In this document: piece after piece, positions 39,085 through 48,511 of the stretch
Numbering within the stretch: the first letter of the stretch is position 1
How the letters are laid out: every line of letters starts with the position of its first letter
From: Mesorhizobium sp. B2-4-15
GTDB lineage: Bacteria > Pseudomonadota > Alphaproteobacteria > Rhizobiales > Rhizobiaceae
Length of the DNA stretch: 64,000 nt
NCBI RefSeq assembly: GCF_006658505.1
Contig: NZ_VFUZ01000007.1
Span: 62,001 to 126,000, forward strand
Reading direction: 5' to 3'
Notes under the pieces: model-generated
Database searches by the model: none
What the model was told of the DNA's origin: nothing
What the model saw: only the letters and a program-made list of their open reading frames with translations
Made by a program: the position numbers and the translations under genes

Positions 39085-41709
39085 ATGGACGTCGTCGTCG
39101 TCGAATCGCCGGCCAAGGCGAAGACAATCAACAAATATCTCGGCAGGAACTACAAGGTCCTGGCCTCGTTCGGCCATGTCCGCGATTTGCCGGCCAAGGA
39201 TGGCTCGGTGCGCCCGGATGAAGATTTCGCCATGTCCTGGGCGGTCGATACCGCATCGGGCAAGCGGCTCGCCGACATCGCCAAGGCGGTCAAGGATGCC
39301 GATGGCCTGATCCTCGCCACCGACCCGGATCGCGAAGGTGAGGCCATTTCCTGGCATGTGCTGGAAGTGCTGAAGCAGAAGCGAGCGCTGAAGGACAAGC
39401 CGGTCAGCCGCGTCGTCTTCAACGCCATCACCAAATCGTCGGTGCTGGAGGCGATGGCCAATCCACGCCAGATCGATGCGCCGCTGGTCGACGCCTATCT
39501 CGCCCGCCGGGCGCTGGACTATCTCGTCGGCTTCACGCTGTCGCCGGTGCTGTGGCGCAAATTGCCTGGTGCCCGTTCGGCCGGCCGCGTCCAGTCGGTG
39601 GCATTGCGCCTGGTCTGCGACCGCGAATCCGAGATCGAGCGTTTCATCCGCGAGGAATACTGGCAGATCGCGGCCATCCTCGGCACACCGCGCAACGAGA
39701 CTTTCGAGGCGCGGCTGACCGCCTTCGAACGCAAGAAACTCCAGAAACTCGACATTTCCAACAAGGCGCAGGCCGACGACATCAAGGCGATGCTCGAAGG
39801 TGCGGCCTTCAAGGCGCTGTCCGTCGAAGCCAAGCCGACCAAGCGCAATCCTGGCCCGCCCTTCACAACCTCGACGCTGCAGCAGGCCGCCTCGTCGGGC
39901 CTCGGTTTCTCGGCCACTCGCACGATGCAGGTGGCGCAGCGGCTTTATGAGGGCATGGACATTGGCGGCGAGACCGCCGGCCTGATCACCTATATGCGAA
40001 CCGACGGCGTGCAGATGGCGCCCGAGGCGATCTCGGCCGCTCGCGATGCGATCGCCAAGGAGTTCGGCCCGAAATACCTGCCGGAAAAGCCGCGCTTTTA
40101 CACCGCCAAGGCCAAGAATGCCCAAGAGGCGCACGAGGCGATCCGCCCGACGGATTTCATGCGCACCCCGGCATCGGTCAGGCAGTATCTCGATGCCGAC
40201 CAGGCGCGGCTTTATGAACTGATCTGGAAGCGCGCCATCGCCAGCCAGATGCAGCCAGCCGAAATCGAGCGCACGACTGTCGAGATAGAAGCCGTGAACG
40301 GGGCTCGTATCGCCGAGCTTCGCGCCGTGGGTTCGGTCGTCCGCTTCGACGGTTTCATCGCCGCCTACACCGACCAGAAGGACGACGACGCCGAAGACGA
40401 GGAAAACCGCCGCTTGCCCGAAATCCGTGCCGGCGAGCAACTCACCCGTCAGGCGATCAACGCCACCCAGCACACGACAGAGCCACCGCCGCGTTACTCC
40501 GAGGCCTCGCTGATCAAGAAGCTGGAGGAACTCGGCATCGGCCGGCCGTCGACCTATACGGCGATTCTGAAGACGCTCGAGGACCGCGACTATGTCGCCA
40601 TCGACAAGCGCCGGCTGGTGCCGCAGGCCAAGGGCCGCCTGCTCTCGGCTTTCCTCGAAAGCTTCTTCGAGCGCTACGTCGAGTACGACTTCACCGCATC
40701 GCTCGAGGAAAAGCTCGACGAGATTTCGGACGGCAAGCTCGCCTGGAAGGACGTGCTGCGCGACTTCTGGAAGGATTTTTCCGGCGCCGTCGCCGACATC
40801 AAGGAGCTGCGCGTCACCGACGTGCTCGATGCGCTGAACGAGGAACTGGCACCGCTGGTGTTCCCCGCACGGGAAGACGGTTCGAACCCGCGCATCTGCC
40901 CGAAATGCGGCACCGGCAATCTGTCGCTCAAGCTTGGCAAGTTCGGTGCCTTCGTCGGCTGCTCCAACTATCCCGAATGCTCCTTCACCCGCCAGCTCGG
41001 CGACGCCGCCAACCCGAATGGCGAGAATGGCGGCGGCGAGGACGGCACCAGGCTGCTCGGCAAGGACCCCTACACGGCGGAGGAAATCACGCTGCGCTCT
41101 GGCCGCTTCGGCCCCTATATCCAGCGCGGCGAGGGCAAGGACGCCAAGCGTTCCAGCCTGCCCAAGGGCTGGACGCCTGACTCCATCGATCATGAGAAGG
41201 CGCTGGCATTGTTGTCGCTGCCACGCGACGTGGGGAAGCATCCCGAGAGCGGCAAGATGATTTCGGCCGGGCTCGGCCGTTACGGTCCCTTCGTGCTGCA
41301 CGATGGCACCTACGCCAATCTCGACAGCATCGAGGACGTGTTCTCGATCGGCCTCAACCGGGCCGTCACCGTGATTGCCGAGAAGCAGTCGAAGGCCAAG
41401 GGCGGCCGCAACGGTGGTACTCCGGCAGCGCTGAAGGAGGTTGGCGACCATCCGGACGGCGGCGGCAAGATCGTCGTGCGCGACGGCAAGTACGGACCTT
41501 ACGTGAATTTCGGCAAGGTCAATGCCACGCTGCCCAAGGGCAAGGATCCACAATCCGTCACCATGGAAGATGCGTTGGCGCTGATTGCCGAGAAGGAAGC
41601 CAAGGGCGGCGGCGGCAGGAAACCGGCCCGCAAGACTGCGGCGGCAGCGGCCAAGGCCCCGGTCAAGAAAACAGCGGCCAAGAAGCCGGCCGCGAAGAAA
41701 AAAGGGTAG
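39085..41709 (+). CDS. topA: DNA topoisomerase I
   Basis: 874 residues. N-terminal Toprim domain from 'VVESPAKAKTI', catalytic Tyr303 in 'TYMRTDG', and a Cys4 zinc finger starting CPKC at about residue 605 followed by 'CSNYPEC'. Further downstream are topoisomerase C-terminal repeats ('GRFGPYIQRGEGKDA', 'GRYGPFVLHDGTY', 'GKYGPYVNFG') and a Lys/Ala-rich tail that binds nucleic acid or RNA polymerase. It relaxes negative supercoils. It is the first gene of a run topA-rnr-DUF983 with a 6-bp gap to rnr. Confidence 0.96.
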   Translation: MDVVVVESPAKAKTINKYLGRNYKVLASFGHVRDLPAKDGSVRPDEDFAMSWAVDTASGKRLADIAKAVKDADGLILATDPDREGEAISWHVLEVLKQKRALKDKPVSRVVFNAITKSSVLEAMANPRQIDAPLVDAYLARRALDYLVGFTLSPVLWRKLPGARSAGRVQSVALRLVCDRESEIERFIREEYWQIAAILGTPRNETFEARLTAFERKKLQKLDISNKAQADDIKAMLEGAAFKALSVEAKPTKRNPGPPFTTSTLQQAASSGLGFSATRTMQVAQRLYEGMDIGGETAGLITYMRTDGVQMAPEAISAARDAIAKEFGPKYLPEKPRFYTAKAKNAQEAHEAIRPTDFMRTPASVRQYLDADQARLYELIWKRAIASQMQPAEIERTTVEIEAVNGARIAELRAVGSVVRFDGFIAAYTDQKDDDAEDEENRRLPEIRAGEQLTRQAINATQHTTEPPPRYSEASLIKKLEELGIGRPSTYTAILKTLEDRDYVAIDKRRLVPQAKGRLLSAFLESFFERYVEYDFTASLEEKLDEISDGKLAWKDVLRDFWKDFSGAVADIKELRVTDVLDALNEELAPLVFPAREDGSNPRICPKCGTGNLSLKLGKFGAFVGCSNYPECSFTRQLGDAANPNGENGGGEDGTRLLGKDPYTAEEITLRSGRFGPYIQRGEGKDAKRSSLPKGWTPDSIDHEKALALLSLPRDVGKHPESGKMISAGLGRYGPFVLHDGTYANLDSIEDVFSIGLNRAVTVIAEKQSKAKGGRNGGTPAALKEVGDHPDGGGKIVVRDGKYGPYVNFGKVNATLPKGKDPQSVTMEDALALIAEKEAKGGGGRKPARKTAAAAAKAPVKKTAAKKPAAKKKG

Positions 41710-41715
41710 GACGGC

Positions 41716-44022
41716 GTGGCGCGCAGGATCACCGGAAGAAGCCACGGCGATCCGCGCACCGCCGACACCAGGGCCAAGGTCAAGGACGATTACCGGCCTT
41801 CGCGTGACGAAATCCTGCGCTACATCGCCGAGAATCCTGATCGGGCGGGAAAACGCGACATCGCCAAGGCCTTCGCGCTGCGTGGCGACGACCGCATCTG
41901 GCTGAAGGATCTCCTGCGCGACCTGCAGGATGAGGGCGTCCTGAGCAAGGAGCGCAAGCGGCTGGCCCGGGTCGGCGCCCTGCCCCATGTCGCCGTGCTC
42001 GATATATTCGGCCGCGATGGCGACGGTATTTTGCTGGCCCATCCGACCGAGGCCGTCGGCACTGGCGAGCCGCCCGTGGTCTCGATCCGGGTTTCGCGCG
42101 GCGGCAGCGGGCCGGCGCCGGGCATCGGCGACCGCGTACTGGCCAAGACGTTCCCGACCGATGATCCGTCGGGTCCCGCCTATACCGGCCGGGTGATGAA
42201 GATCTTCGAGAAACGCAACGAGGCCGTTCTCGGTGTCTTCCGGGTGCTTCAGGACGGCACCTTTCGCATCGAGCCGGTGGAACGGCGCCAGCCGGAACTG
42301 GTCGTCGACAAGGAATTCCAGAACGGCGCCAGGAACGGCGACCTGGTCGAGGTCGAACCCGCGCGGGCCTCCCGCTATGGGCTGCCGAGAGCCAAGGTGC
42401 TCAACGTGCTGGGCTCGCTGACCAGTGAAAAGGCGGTCTCGATGATCGCCATCCACGCCCACGACATTCCGCACATTTTCCCGGCCGACGTGATTGCTGA
42501 ATCCGAAGCCGTCAAACCGGCGACGATGGCCAACCGCGAGGACTGGCGCGACCTGCCGCTCGTCACCATCGATCCGGCCGACGCGAAGGACCATGACGAC
42601 GCGGTGTTCGCCACACCCGATATCGATGAGAAGAACCCAGGCGGCGTGGTCATCACGGTCGCCATCGCCGATGTCGCCGCCTATGTCCGCTACGGCACCG
42701 CACTCGACCGTGAAGCGCTGAAGCGCGGCAATTCGGTCTATTTCCCGGATCGCGTCGTGCCGATGCTGCCCGAGCGCATCTCCAACGACCTCTGCTCGCT
42801 GCGCGAAGGCCAGGACCGGCCGGCGCTGGCGGTGCGCATGACCTTCTCCGCCGATGGCCACAAGATCCGGCACTCGTTCCACCGCATCATGATGAAGTCG
42901 GCGGCCAAGCTTGCCTACCCGCAGGCGCAGGCAGCGATCGACGGTGTGCCGGACGACAAGACCGGCCCGATCCTCGACACGGTGCTGAAGCCGCTGTGGG
43001 ATGCCTACGCGATCCTCAAGCGCGGGCGCGAAGGCCGCCAGCCGCTCGAACTCGACCTGCCGGAACGCAAGATCCTGCTGAAAGACGATGGCACGGTCGA
43101 CCGCGTCATCGTGCCGGAACGGCTCGATGCCCACAAGCTGATCGAAGAATTCATGATCCAGGCCAATGTCGCCGCCGCCGAAACGCTGGAGGGGAAGAAG
43201 CAGGCGCTGGTCTATCGTATCCATGACGCGCCCTCGCTCGCCAAGCAGGAATCACTGCGCGAGTTCCTGCAGACGCTTGGCCTGTCGCTGGCGCGCGGCG
43301 CGCAGATGCGGCCCAGCCAGTTCAACGGCATTCTGGAACGCGTACGTGGCGCCGACAATGAAGGCCTGGTCAACGAGGTGGTGCTGCGCTCGCAGAGCCA
43401 GGCCGAATATTCGCCGAAGAACATCGGCCATTTCGGCCTCAATTTGAGGCGATACGCGCATTTCACCTCGCCGATCCGCCGCTACGCCGATCTGATCGTG
43501 CATCGCGGACTTATCACCGCGCTCGGCCTCGGTCCGGGAGGGTTGACCCAGGACGAGGCGGCCCGTCTCGAAGATGTTGCAGTGCTGATCTCCGGCACCG
43601 AACGCCGCGCGATGGCTGCCGAGCGCGACACGGTCGACCGGCTGATCGCCGCTTATCTTGCCGAACGCATCGACGACCGGTTCGATGCCCGCATCTCCGG
43701 CGTCACCAAATCAGGACTATTTGTCCAATTGCCGCAGTATGGCGCCGATGGTTTCATCCCCGTGTCAACTCTGGGCGGCGATTACTATATATTCGACGAA
43801 ACTGCCCGCTCCCTATTTGGAGAACGCTCCGGCAAAGGCTACCAACTCGCGGATCGTGTTGAGGTTCGGCTCGTTCAGGTGGCTCCGATGGCCGGCGCGA
43901 TGCGTTTCGAAATGTTGACCGACCCGAAGCCCCTGCCAGGCTCGAAACGGTCATTTCACAAGGCTAAAGGCCGCGCCCGTGCGTCGCAATCGCGACCGGG
44001 TTCACGCGGCAGGAGACGATGA
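41716..44022 (+). CDS. rnr: Ribonuclease R
   Basis: 768 residues. A winged-helix-like N-terminus is followed by cold-shock domains, then the RNB catalytic domain with the metal-binding 'DPADAKDHDDAVFA' (about residues 285-298), then an S1 domain ('RFDARISGVTKSGLFVQL'). The C-terminus is basic (SKRSFHKAKGRARASQ). It degrades structured RNA 3'-to-5'. Gap to topA 6 bp; it overlaps the DUF983 start. Confidence 0.95.
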   Translation: MARRITGRSHGDPRTADTRAKVKDDYRPSRDEILRYIAENPDRAGKRDIAKAFALRGDDRIWLKDLLRDLQDEGVLSKERKRLARVGALPHVAVLDIFGRDGDGILLAHPTEAVGTGEPPVVSIRVSRGGSGPAPGIGDRVLAKTFPTDDPSGPAYTGRVMKIFEKRNEAVLGVFRVLQDGTFRIEPVERRQPELVVDKEFQNGARNGDLVEVEPARASRYGLPRAKVLNVLGSLTSEKAVSMIAIHAHDIPHIFPADVIAESEAVKPATMANREDWRDLPLVTIDPADAKDHDDAVFATPDIDEKNPGGVVITVAIADVAAYVRYGTALDREALKRGNSVYFPDRVVPMLPERISNDLCSLREGQDRPALAVRMTFSADGHKIRHSFHRIMMKSAAKLAYPQAQAAIDGVPDDKTGPILDTVLKPLWDAYAILKRGREGRQPLELDLPERKILLKDDGTVDRVIVPERLDAHKLIEEFMIQANVAAAETLEGKKQALVYRIHDAPSLAKQESLREFLQTLGLSLARGAQMRPSQFNGILERVRGADNEGLVNEVVLRSQSQAEYSPKNIGHFGLNLRRYAHFTSPIRRYADLIVHRGLITALGLGPGGLTQDEAARLEDVAVLISGTERRAMAAERDTVDRLIAAYLAERIDDRFDARISGVTKSGLFVQLPQYGADGFIPVSTLGGDYYIFDETARSLFGERSGKGYQLADRVEVRLVQVAPMAGAMRFEMLTDPKPLPGSKRSFHKAKGRARASQSRPGSRGRRR

Positions 44023-44456
44023 TGGAACAACAGGTTTTCGGCGGCGAACTTCACTCGGGCCGGGTGGCCCGCCCCTTGTGGACGGCGATGAAGCGCGGTC
44101 TGCTGGGCCGTTGCCCGAACTGCGGCGAAGGCAAGCTGTTTCGCGGCTTCACCAAGACGGTGGAGACCTGCAGCGTGTGCGGCGAGGAGATCCACCACCA
44201 TCGCGCCGATGACCTGCCGGCCTATCTGGTCATCGTCATCGTCGGCCACATCGTTCTCGGCGCCTTCATGGGCGTCGAAGCGACCTCGACCTTGTCTACC
44301 TGGCAGCACATCGCGATCTGGGTGCCCTTGACCATCTTGCTGTCGGTTGCACTGCTGCAGCCTGTCAAAGGTGCCGTCATCGGACTGCAATGGGCGTTCT
44401 ATATGCATGGATTTGGTGGCGAAAAGGATGTGATCGAGCCGCATCCGGGAGCCTGA
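44019..44456 (+). CDS. DUF983 zinc-ribbon membrane protein
   Basis: 145 residues; the ATG at 44019 or at 44022 both follow GGAGACG. The zinc ribbon 'CPNCGEGKLFRGF...CSVCGEEI' (about residues 32-56) is the DUF983 signature, followed by two transmembrane helices (about 68-92 and 100-120). The family is of unknown function. Its start overlaps the rnr stop, so the two are translationally coupled. Confidence 0.9.
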   Translation: MMEQQVFGGELHSGRVARPLWTAMKRGLLGRCPNCGEGKLFRGFTKTVETCSVCGEEIHHHRADDLPAYLVIVIVGHIVLGAFMGVEATSTLSTWQHIAIWVPLTILLSVALLQPVKGAVIGLQWAFYMHGFGGEKDVIEPHPGA

Positions 44457-44529
44457 GATACTGGCTGGCGCAATATGCCGATCATCAAGGCCACTTTCGC
44501 ATGCAAGAAGTTTCCGCTAGGTCCTGCGC

Positions 44530-45270
44530 ATGGATGGTATGACCAAGGCGGAAGTCGACAGGATCGAGCGGAGCGTGATCGCTCATAGCGATCGGCCGAT
44601 ACGCCCACGCGATGCGGCGACCCTGATCCTGCTTGACCGCAAGGGCGATGAAGTTCTTGTGCTGATGGGCCGCCGCCATGCCGGCCACGCCTTCATGCCT
44701 GGAAAATTCGTCTTCCCCGGGGGCCGCACCGACCCTGCCGACAGTCGCATCGCTGTCGCCGCGGCATTACACCCGGAACAGGAAACAAAGCTTACCGCCG
44801 GCCCAGGACGCACCAGCGCCGCGCGAGCCCGCGCCATCGCCCTGTCGGCGATCCGCGAGACCTACGAGGAAGCTGGGCTTCTGATCGGCCGCAAAGGTGC
44901 CTTTGCCACCGCTAGGCGCGATTGGCAGGGTTTTGCCGAACATGGCGTGCAGCCCTCCCTGGACATGCTGCGCTTCATCGCCCGGGCCATCACTCCGCCC
45001 AACCGGGTGCGCCGCTTCGATACACGCTTCTTCAGCGCCTGGCGCGGCGACGTCGCTGTCGAACTGCCTGGCGGCGGCCCGACGAACGAACTTGAGGAAC
45101 TGGTCTGGCTGCCGCTTGCCAAGGCTCGCGAAGCCGACATACCCGACATCACCCGAACGATCCTGGACGAGTTGGAAAAGCGTCTGGCCCATGATCCGCA
45201 GCTGCGTCCGGGCAGTCCCGTCCCCTTCTACCGGCTGATCCGCAATCGCTTCACCCGCGAAATTCTGTAA
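44530..45270 (+). CDS. NUDIX hydrolase with split Nudix box (NUDT7/19-like)
   Basis: 246 residues. The Nudix box begins 'FPGGRTDPADSR', then a ~45-residue insertion precedes 'AIRETYEEAGLLIG' (the RExxEExG core). Insertion between the two halves is characteristic of acyl-CoA/NAD-type Nudt7/Nudt19 relatives. It probably cleaves CoA-type or other nucleotide diphosphates; the substrate is unproven. Starts at 44530 or 44539 cannot be separated. 73 bp after DUF983, 22 bp before the MFS gene. Confidence 0.85.
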   Translation: MDGMTKAEVDRIERSVIAHSDRPIRPRDAATLILLDRKGDEVLVLMGRRHAGHAFMPGKFVFPGGRTDPADSRIAVAAALHPEQETKLTAGPGRTSAARARAIALSAIRETYEEAGLLIGRKGAFATARRDWQGFAEHGVQPSLDMLRFIARAITPPNRVRRFDTRFFSAWRGDVAVELPGGGPTNELEELVWLPLAKAREADIPDITRTILDELEKRLAHDPQLRPGSPVPFYRLIRNRFTREIL

Positions 45271-45292
45271 AACATCGAGTACTCAGACACCC

Positions 45293-46471
45293 ATGACGGT
45301 CGATACCCAACCAAAGGGCGACGAACGCGTACACTGGCTGCCGATGATCGCGGCGATCTCGTCGATCAGCGTCGTCGGCATCGCCATCGGCTTGGGCATG
45401 CCCCTGCTCAGCGTCATCCTGGAAACACGCGGCCATTCGGCCTCCATGATCGGCCTCAACACGGCTGTCGCCGGCCTGGCCTCGATCGCCGGAGCGCCAT
45501 TGGCCACACCGCTCGCCATGCGCTTCGGTGTCGCCTGGACCATGATTGGCATGATTGCCGCCGGTGCGTTCGCCTTCATCGGCTTTCATTTCGCACCTGA
45601 TTTCTGGATGTGGTTCCCGCTGCGCATAGTGCTGCACATTGCGCTGACCGTGCTGTTCATCCTGTCGGAATTCTGGATCAGCACGTCGGCGCCTCCCTAC
45701 CGGCGCGGCCTTGTCCTTGGCATCTACGCCACTGTCCTATCGCTCGGTTTTGCCGCCGGTCCGTGGCTGTTCGCCCATCTCGGCAGCTCCGGCTTCAGGC
45801 CATTCGGCGTCATCGTCGCCTTGGTGACGCTGGCGGCGATACCGGTGCTGGCGGCGCGTAACGAGAGCCCCACCATTGTCGCCGACGGCGAAACCAGCAA
45901 CTTCCTGCGCTACATCTGGCTGGTTCCGACCGCGACCTTCGCCGTGCTGGTGTTCGGCGCGGTGGAGACCGGCGGCTTCGCGCTATTTCCAGTCTACGGC
46001 AACCGCATCGGCTACTCCGAGGCCGACGCGGCACTTCTCCTGACCATGATCGGTCTCGGCAACGTGCTGTTGCAGATACCGATCGGCATGATCAGCGACA
46101 GGGTCAGCGATCGCCGCTATCTGCTGCTCGCCTGCGCCATTGTAGGGTTGGCCGGCACGGTGTTCATGCCCTTCTTCGCCGCGAACTGGCATTTCATGGC
46201 AGCGCTGCTTTTCGTCTGGGGCGGTGTCGTCGCGGCCATGTACACGATCGGCCTCGCCCATCTCGGTTCGCAGCTTTCCGGCCACGAACTGGCGTCGGCC
46301 AATGCTGCTTTCGTGCTGTGCTACGGCGTCGGCATGGTGCTTGGCCCGCAGGCGATCGGGATCGGCATGGACAGTTTCGGACCTTCCGGCTTCGGCTGGT
46401 CGCTCGGCCTGTTCTTCGCCGCCTACATCGTCCTGGTCTGCTTCAGGCTTGTGCGCAAGATTCTCCTGTAG
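45293..46471 (+). CDS. MFS transporter (YcaD-like)
   Basis: 392 residues with twelve hydrophobic helices. Motif A-like loops are 'MRFGVAWTMI' and 'GMISDRVSDRRYLL' (G-x-x-x-D-R-x-x-x-R). The segment 'LSEFWISTSAPPYRRGLVLGIYAT' (N/S-E-x-W-x-x-x) resembles the YcaD/Ufp-type MFS subgroup. Substrate unknown. It lies 22 bp after the NUDIX gene and is followed by three tandem hairpins, which probably end the operon. Confidence 0.87.
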   Translation: MTVDTQPKGDERVHWLPMIAAISSISVVGIAIGLGMPLLSVILETRGHSASMIGLNTAVAGLASIAGAPLATPLAMRFGVAWTMIGMIAAGAFAFIGFHFAPDFWMWFPLRIVLHIALTVLFILSEFWISTSAPPYRRGLVLGIYATVLSLGFAAGPWLFAHLGSSGFRPFGVIVALVTLAAIPVLAARNESPTIVADGETSNFLRYIWLVPTATFAVLVFGAVETGGFALFPVYGNRIGYSEADAALLLTMIGLGNVLLQIPIGMISDRVSDRRYLLLACAIVGLAGTVFMPFFAANWHFMAALLFVWGGVVAAMYTIGLAHLGSQLSGHELASANAAFVLCYGVGMVLGPQAIGIGMDSFGPSGFGWSLGLFFAAYIVLVCFRLVRKILL

Positions 46472-46476
46472 CGGGG

Positions 46477-46538
46477 GACAAAAGCCCTTTGTCGCCGCCC
46501 TGAGGCGGCAGGCTGCTGACAGAACCATGTCAGCAGCC
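46477..46538 (+). terminator. Three tandem hairpins after the MFS gene
   Basis: In order: GACAAA-AGCCC-TTTGTC (46477-46493), GCCGCC-CTGA-GGCGGC (46494-46509) and GGCTGCTGACA-GAACCA-TGTCAGCAGCC (46511-46538, 11-bp perfect stem). They begin 5 bp after the stop. No U-run follows. This may act as a terminator region, a stable 3' end or a structured leader for the next gene. Confidence 0.5.
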
Positions 46539-46586
46539 AAGCGGTAAAAGAGGTGTTCCCAAACATCGGAAGTTGAGGACACTCCC

Positions 46587-47045
46587 ATGATCGACAGCGG
46601 CTTTGAAACCACATCCCTGCGCATGACGCTTTTGCTGCTTGTGACCTTCCAGGCGCCGGCCGCGGATGTCGACCGCATCATGGACGCGGTTGTCGCGATC
46701 GCCCCGCTGGCCATGGGCAAATATGACCGCAACGCTTATCAGTCCGCGCACGGCATCGAACGCTACAGGCCACTGGAAGGCGCGGCGGCCGGCGCCGAAG
46801 CCGAATTGCGTCGCCGCCCGGGCACGGTCGAGGTTTCGTTCGAACTGCCTGATGACCAGGCGCTGGCCAGCCGTGTCGTCGAGGCGATCTTCCAGGCGCA
46901 TTCCTACCACGAGCCGGTGATCCGCCTCCAGCCGATCCTCGCCAGCCGCTCCAAGGGGCTGGACGACCGCGCCAATCCGAATCGCTGGTGGAACACCACC
47001 GGGGATTGGAAGAAGGTTGCCACGCCCCAAGCGGAAACCGTGTAA
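46587..47045 (+). CDS. Stand-alone YqfO/NIF3-insert-like (CutA-fold) protein
   Basis: 152 residues. The core 'LLLVTFQAPAADVDRIMDAV' (ferredoxin-like strand-helix), 'MGKYDRNAYQSAHGIERYRPLEGA' and 'IFQAHSYHEPVIRL' parallels the YqfO domain inserted in bacterial NIF3 proteins (G-x-Y-x-x-C/x, RPLEGxxP, AHPYExP). The NIF3 metal site itself is absent. Function unknown; possibly ligand or metal binding as a trimer like CutA. Identification is by motif alone. Confidence 0.65.
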   Translation: MIDSGFETTSLRMTLLLLVTFQAPAADVDRIMDAVVAIAPLAMGKYDRNAYQSAHGIERYRPLEGAAAGAEAELRRRPGTVEVSFELPDDQALASRVVEAIFQAHSYHEPVIRLQPILASRSKGLDDRANPNRWWNTTGDWKKVATPQAETV

Positions 47046-47093
47046 TTTATGCATGCTGGGCAGCTCGAACCGGCCACATCAGGTCGGCTGGGC

Positions 47094-47121
47094 TTGACTT
47101 TCCGGGTACGTTCTTTATGTG
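47094..47121 (+). promoter_or_regulatory. Probable sigma70 promoter of rpmG
   Basis: TTGACT (47094-47099), a 16-bp spacer and TATGTG (47116-47121) lie about 80-105 bp upstream of the rpmG start, in an otherwise gene-free 154-bp gap. It suggests rpmG has its own transcript. Confidence 0.5.
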
Positions 47122-47199
47122 TCGCGCCAAGTTTCCCGCGTCCGGGTGTTTTCCCCGTGCTCCAGCGGCCAAAACTCCACGAACAAACGGACTGATACC

Positions 47200-47367
47200 A
47201 TGGCCAAAGCCGCAAACATCAAGATCAAGCTTCTGTCGACCGCCGACACCGGTTTCTTCTACGTGACCAGCAAGAATAGCCGTACCAAGACCGACAAGCT
47301 GTCGTTCCGCAAGTACGACCCGGTCGCCAAGAAGCACGTCGAATTCAAGGAAACCAAGATCAAGTAA
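47200..47367 (+). CDS. rpmG: 50S ribosomal protein L33
   Basis: 55 residues from the ATG at 47200. '[26 protein letters not shown]' and '[23 protein letters not shown]' are standard L33. There are no CxxC pairs, so it is the zinc-free C- form. It is followed by a strong intrinsic terminator. Confidence 0.97.
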   Translation: MAKAANIKIKLLSTADTGFFYVTSKNSRTKTDKLSFRKYDPVAKKHVEFKETKIK

Positions 47368-47389
47368 TCTGGGTTTCTGTGGAATGCAA

Positions 47390-47416
47390 AACGCCGCCCA
47401 TCGGGCGGCGTTTTTT
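47390..47416 (+). terminator. Intrinsic terminator of rpmG
   Basis: AACGCCGCCC / GGGCGGCGTT (10-bp stem, 3-nt loop) ends in a TTTTTT tract, 22 bp after the rpmG stop. The convergent ABC ATPase gene ends 24 bp further on, so the hairpin may serve both strands. Confidence 0.92.
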
Positions 47417-47439
47417 GTTCAGCCGGCAGGCTGAGTCCC

Positions 47440-48507
47440 TCACCCGATGCGATCGCCGCTTTTCGGGTCGAACAGGTGCAGCGACGCCGGATCGGCCGCC
47501 AGACGCACAACGTCGCCAGGCTTCACCCCGGCGCGGCCCATGGCGAAGACGCAGAGCTGCTGGCCGGCCAGTTTGACATAGAACTGCGTCGACAGACCGA
47601 GCGGCTCCACCACCCCCACCTCGCCTTGCAGCGCACCGTCACCGGCCAGCCGGATATGCTCGGGCCGCAGGCCGACGGTGATCGTATCACCCTCCTTGAG
47701 CGGTAAGCCGTCCGGCAGTTTTAGCGACTGGCCATCCGACAGCACCGCCTCCAATACATCGCCCTTGCGAACCGTCGCCGGCAGGAAATTCATGCCGGGC
47801 GAGCCGATGAAGCCGGCAACGAACATATTGGCCGGCCGGTCGTAGAGATCGAGCGGCGCGCCGACCTGCTGGATCAGCCCGTCATGCATGACGACGATGC
47901 GGTCGGCCATGGTCATGGCCTCGATCTGGTCGTGCGTGACGTAGACGGAAGTGGTTTTCAGCTGCTGGTGCAGCGCCTTGATCTCGGCGCGCATGTGCAC
48001 GCGCAGCTTGGCATCGAGGTTCGACAGCGGCTCGTCGAACAGGAACACTTTGGGGTCACGTACGATGGCGCGGCCCATGGCGACGCGCTGGCGCTGGCCG
48101 CCCGATAGTTGCCTGGGCAGGCGTTGCAGGAAACTGTCCAGGCCGAGCCGTTTGGCCGCGCCGTCGACGCGGGCATCGATGGCGGGCTTCTCGGCCTTCC
48201 TCAGCATGAGGCTGAAGCCCATGTTCTTCGACACGTCCATATGCGGATAGAGCGCATAGGACTGGAACACCATGGCGATGTCGCGATCCTTCGGCGCCAC
48301 GTCGTTGACCACCCGCTCGCCGATGCGGATCTCTCCGCCGGAGGCTTCCTCAAGCCCGGCGATCATGCGCAAAAGCGTGGACTTGCCGCAACCGGACGGG
48401 CCGACCAGCACCACGAATTCGCCATCGGCGATTTCAAGATCGACGGCGTGCAGGACACGAACGGCACCATAGTCCTTGCGGACCTTTTCAAGCGTAACAG
48501 AAGCCAT
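47440..48507 (-). CDS. CUT1-type carbohydrate ABC importer ATPase (UgpC/MsmK-like)
   Basis: 355 residues. ABC motifs: Walker A GPSGCGKST, Q-loop 'VFQSYALYPH', signature LSGGQRQR, Walker B 'VFLFDEPLSNLD' and switch 'VTHDQIEAMTMAD'. The C-terminal ~120 residues are the regulatory TOBE/OB domain ('VGLRPEHIRL'), as in MalK/UgpC. It is the last gene of the operon, with a 4-bp gap to the preceding permease gene. It energises the two permeases listed next. Confidence 0.93.
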   Translation of the reverse strand: MASVTLEKVRKDYGAVRVLHAVDLEIADGEFVVLVGPSGCGKSTLLRMIAGLEEASGGEIRIGERVVNDVAPKDRDIAMVFQSYALYPHMDVSKNMGFSLMLRKAEKPAIDARVDGAAKRLGLDSFLQRLPRQLSGGQRQRVAMGRAIVRDPKVFLFDEPLSNLDAKLRVHMRAEIKALHQQLKTTSVYVTHDQIEAMTMADRIVVMHDGLIQQVGAPLDLYDRPANMFVAGFIGSPGMNFLPATVRKGDVLEAVLSDGQSLKLPDGLPLKEGDTITVGLRPEHIRLAGDGALQGEVGVVEPLGLSTQFYVKLAGQQLCVFAMGRAGVKPGDVVRLAADPASLHLFDPKSGDRIG

Positions 48508-48511
48508 CGAT

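Noticed and set aside
40882..40900. GGTTCGAACCC resembling a tRNA T-loop
   Set aside because: It lies inside topA coding sequence and no tRNA stems surround it.
39064..43224. A 1386-codon open frame antisense to topA and rnr
   Set aside because: Its composition is low-complexity and typical of high-GC antisense frames; topA and rnr on the other strand have full family motifs.
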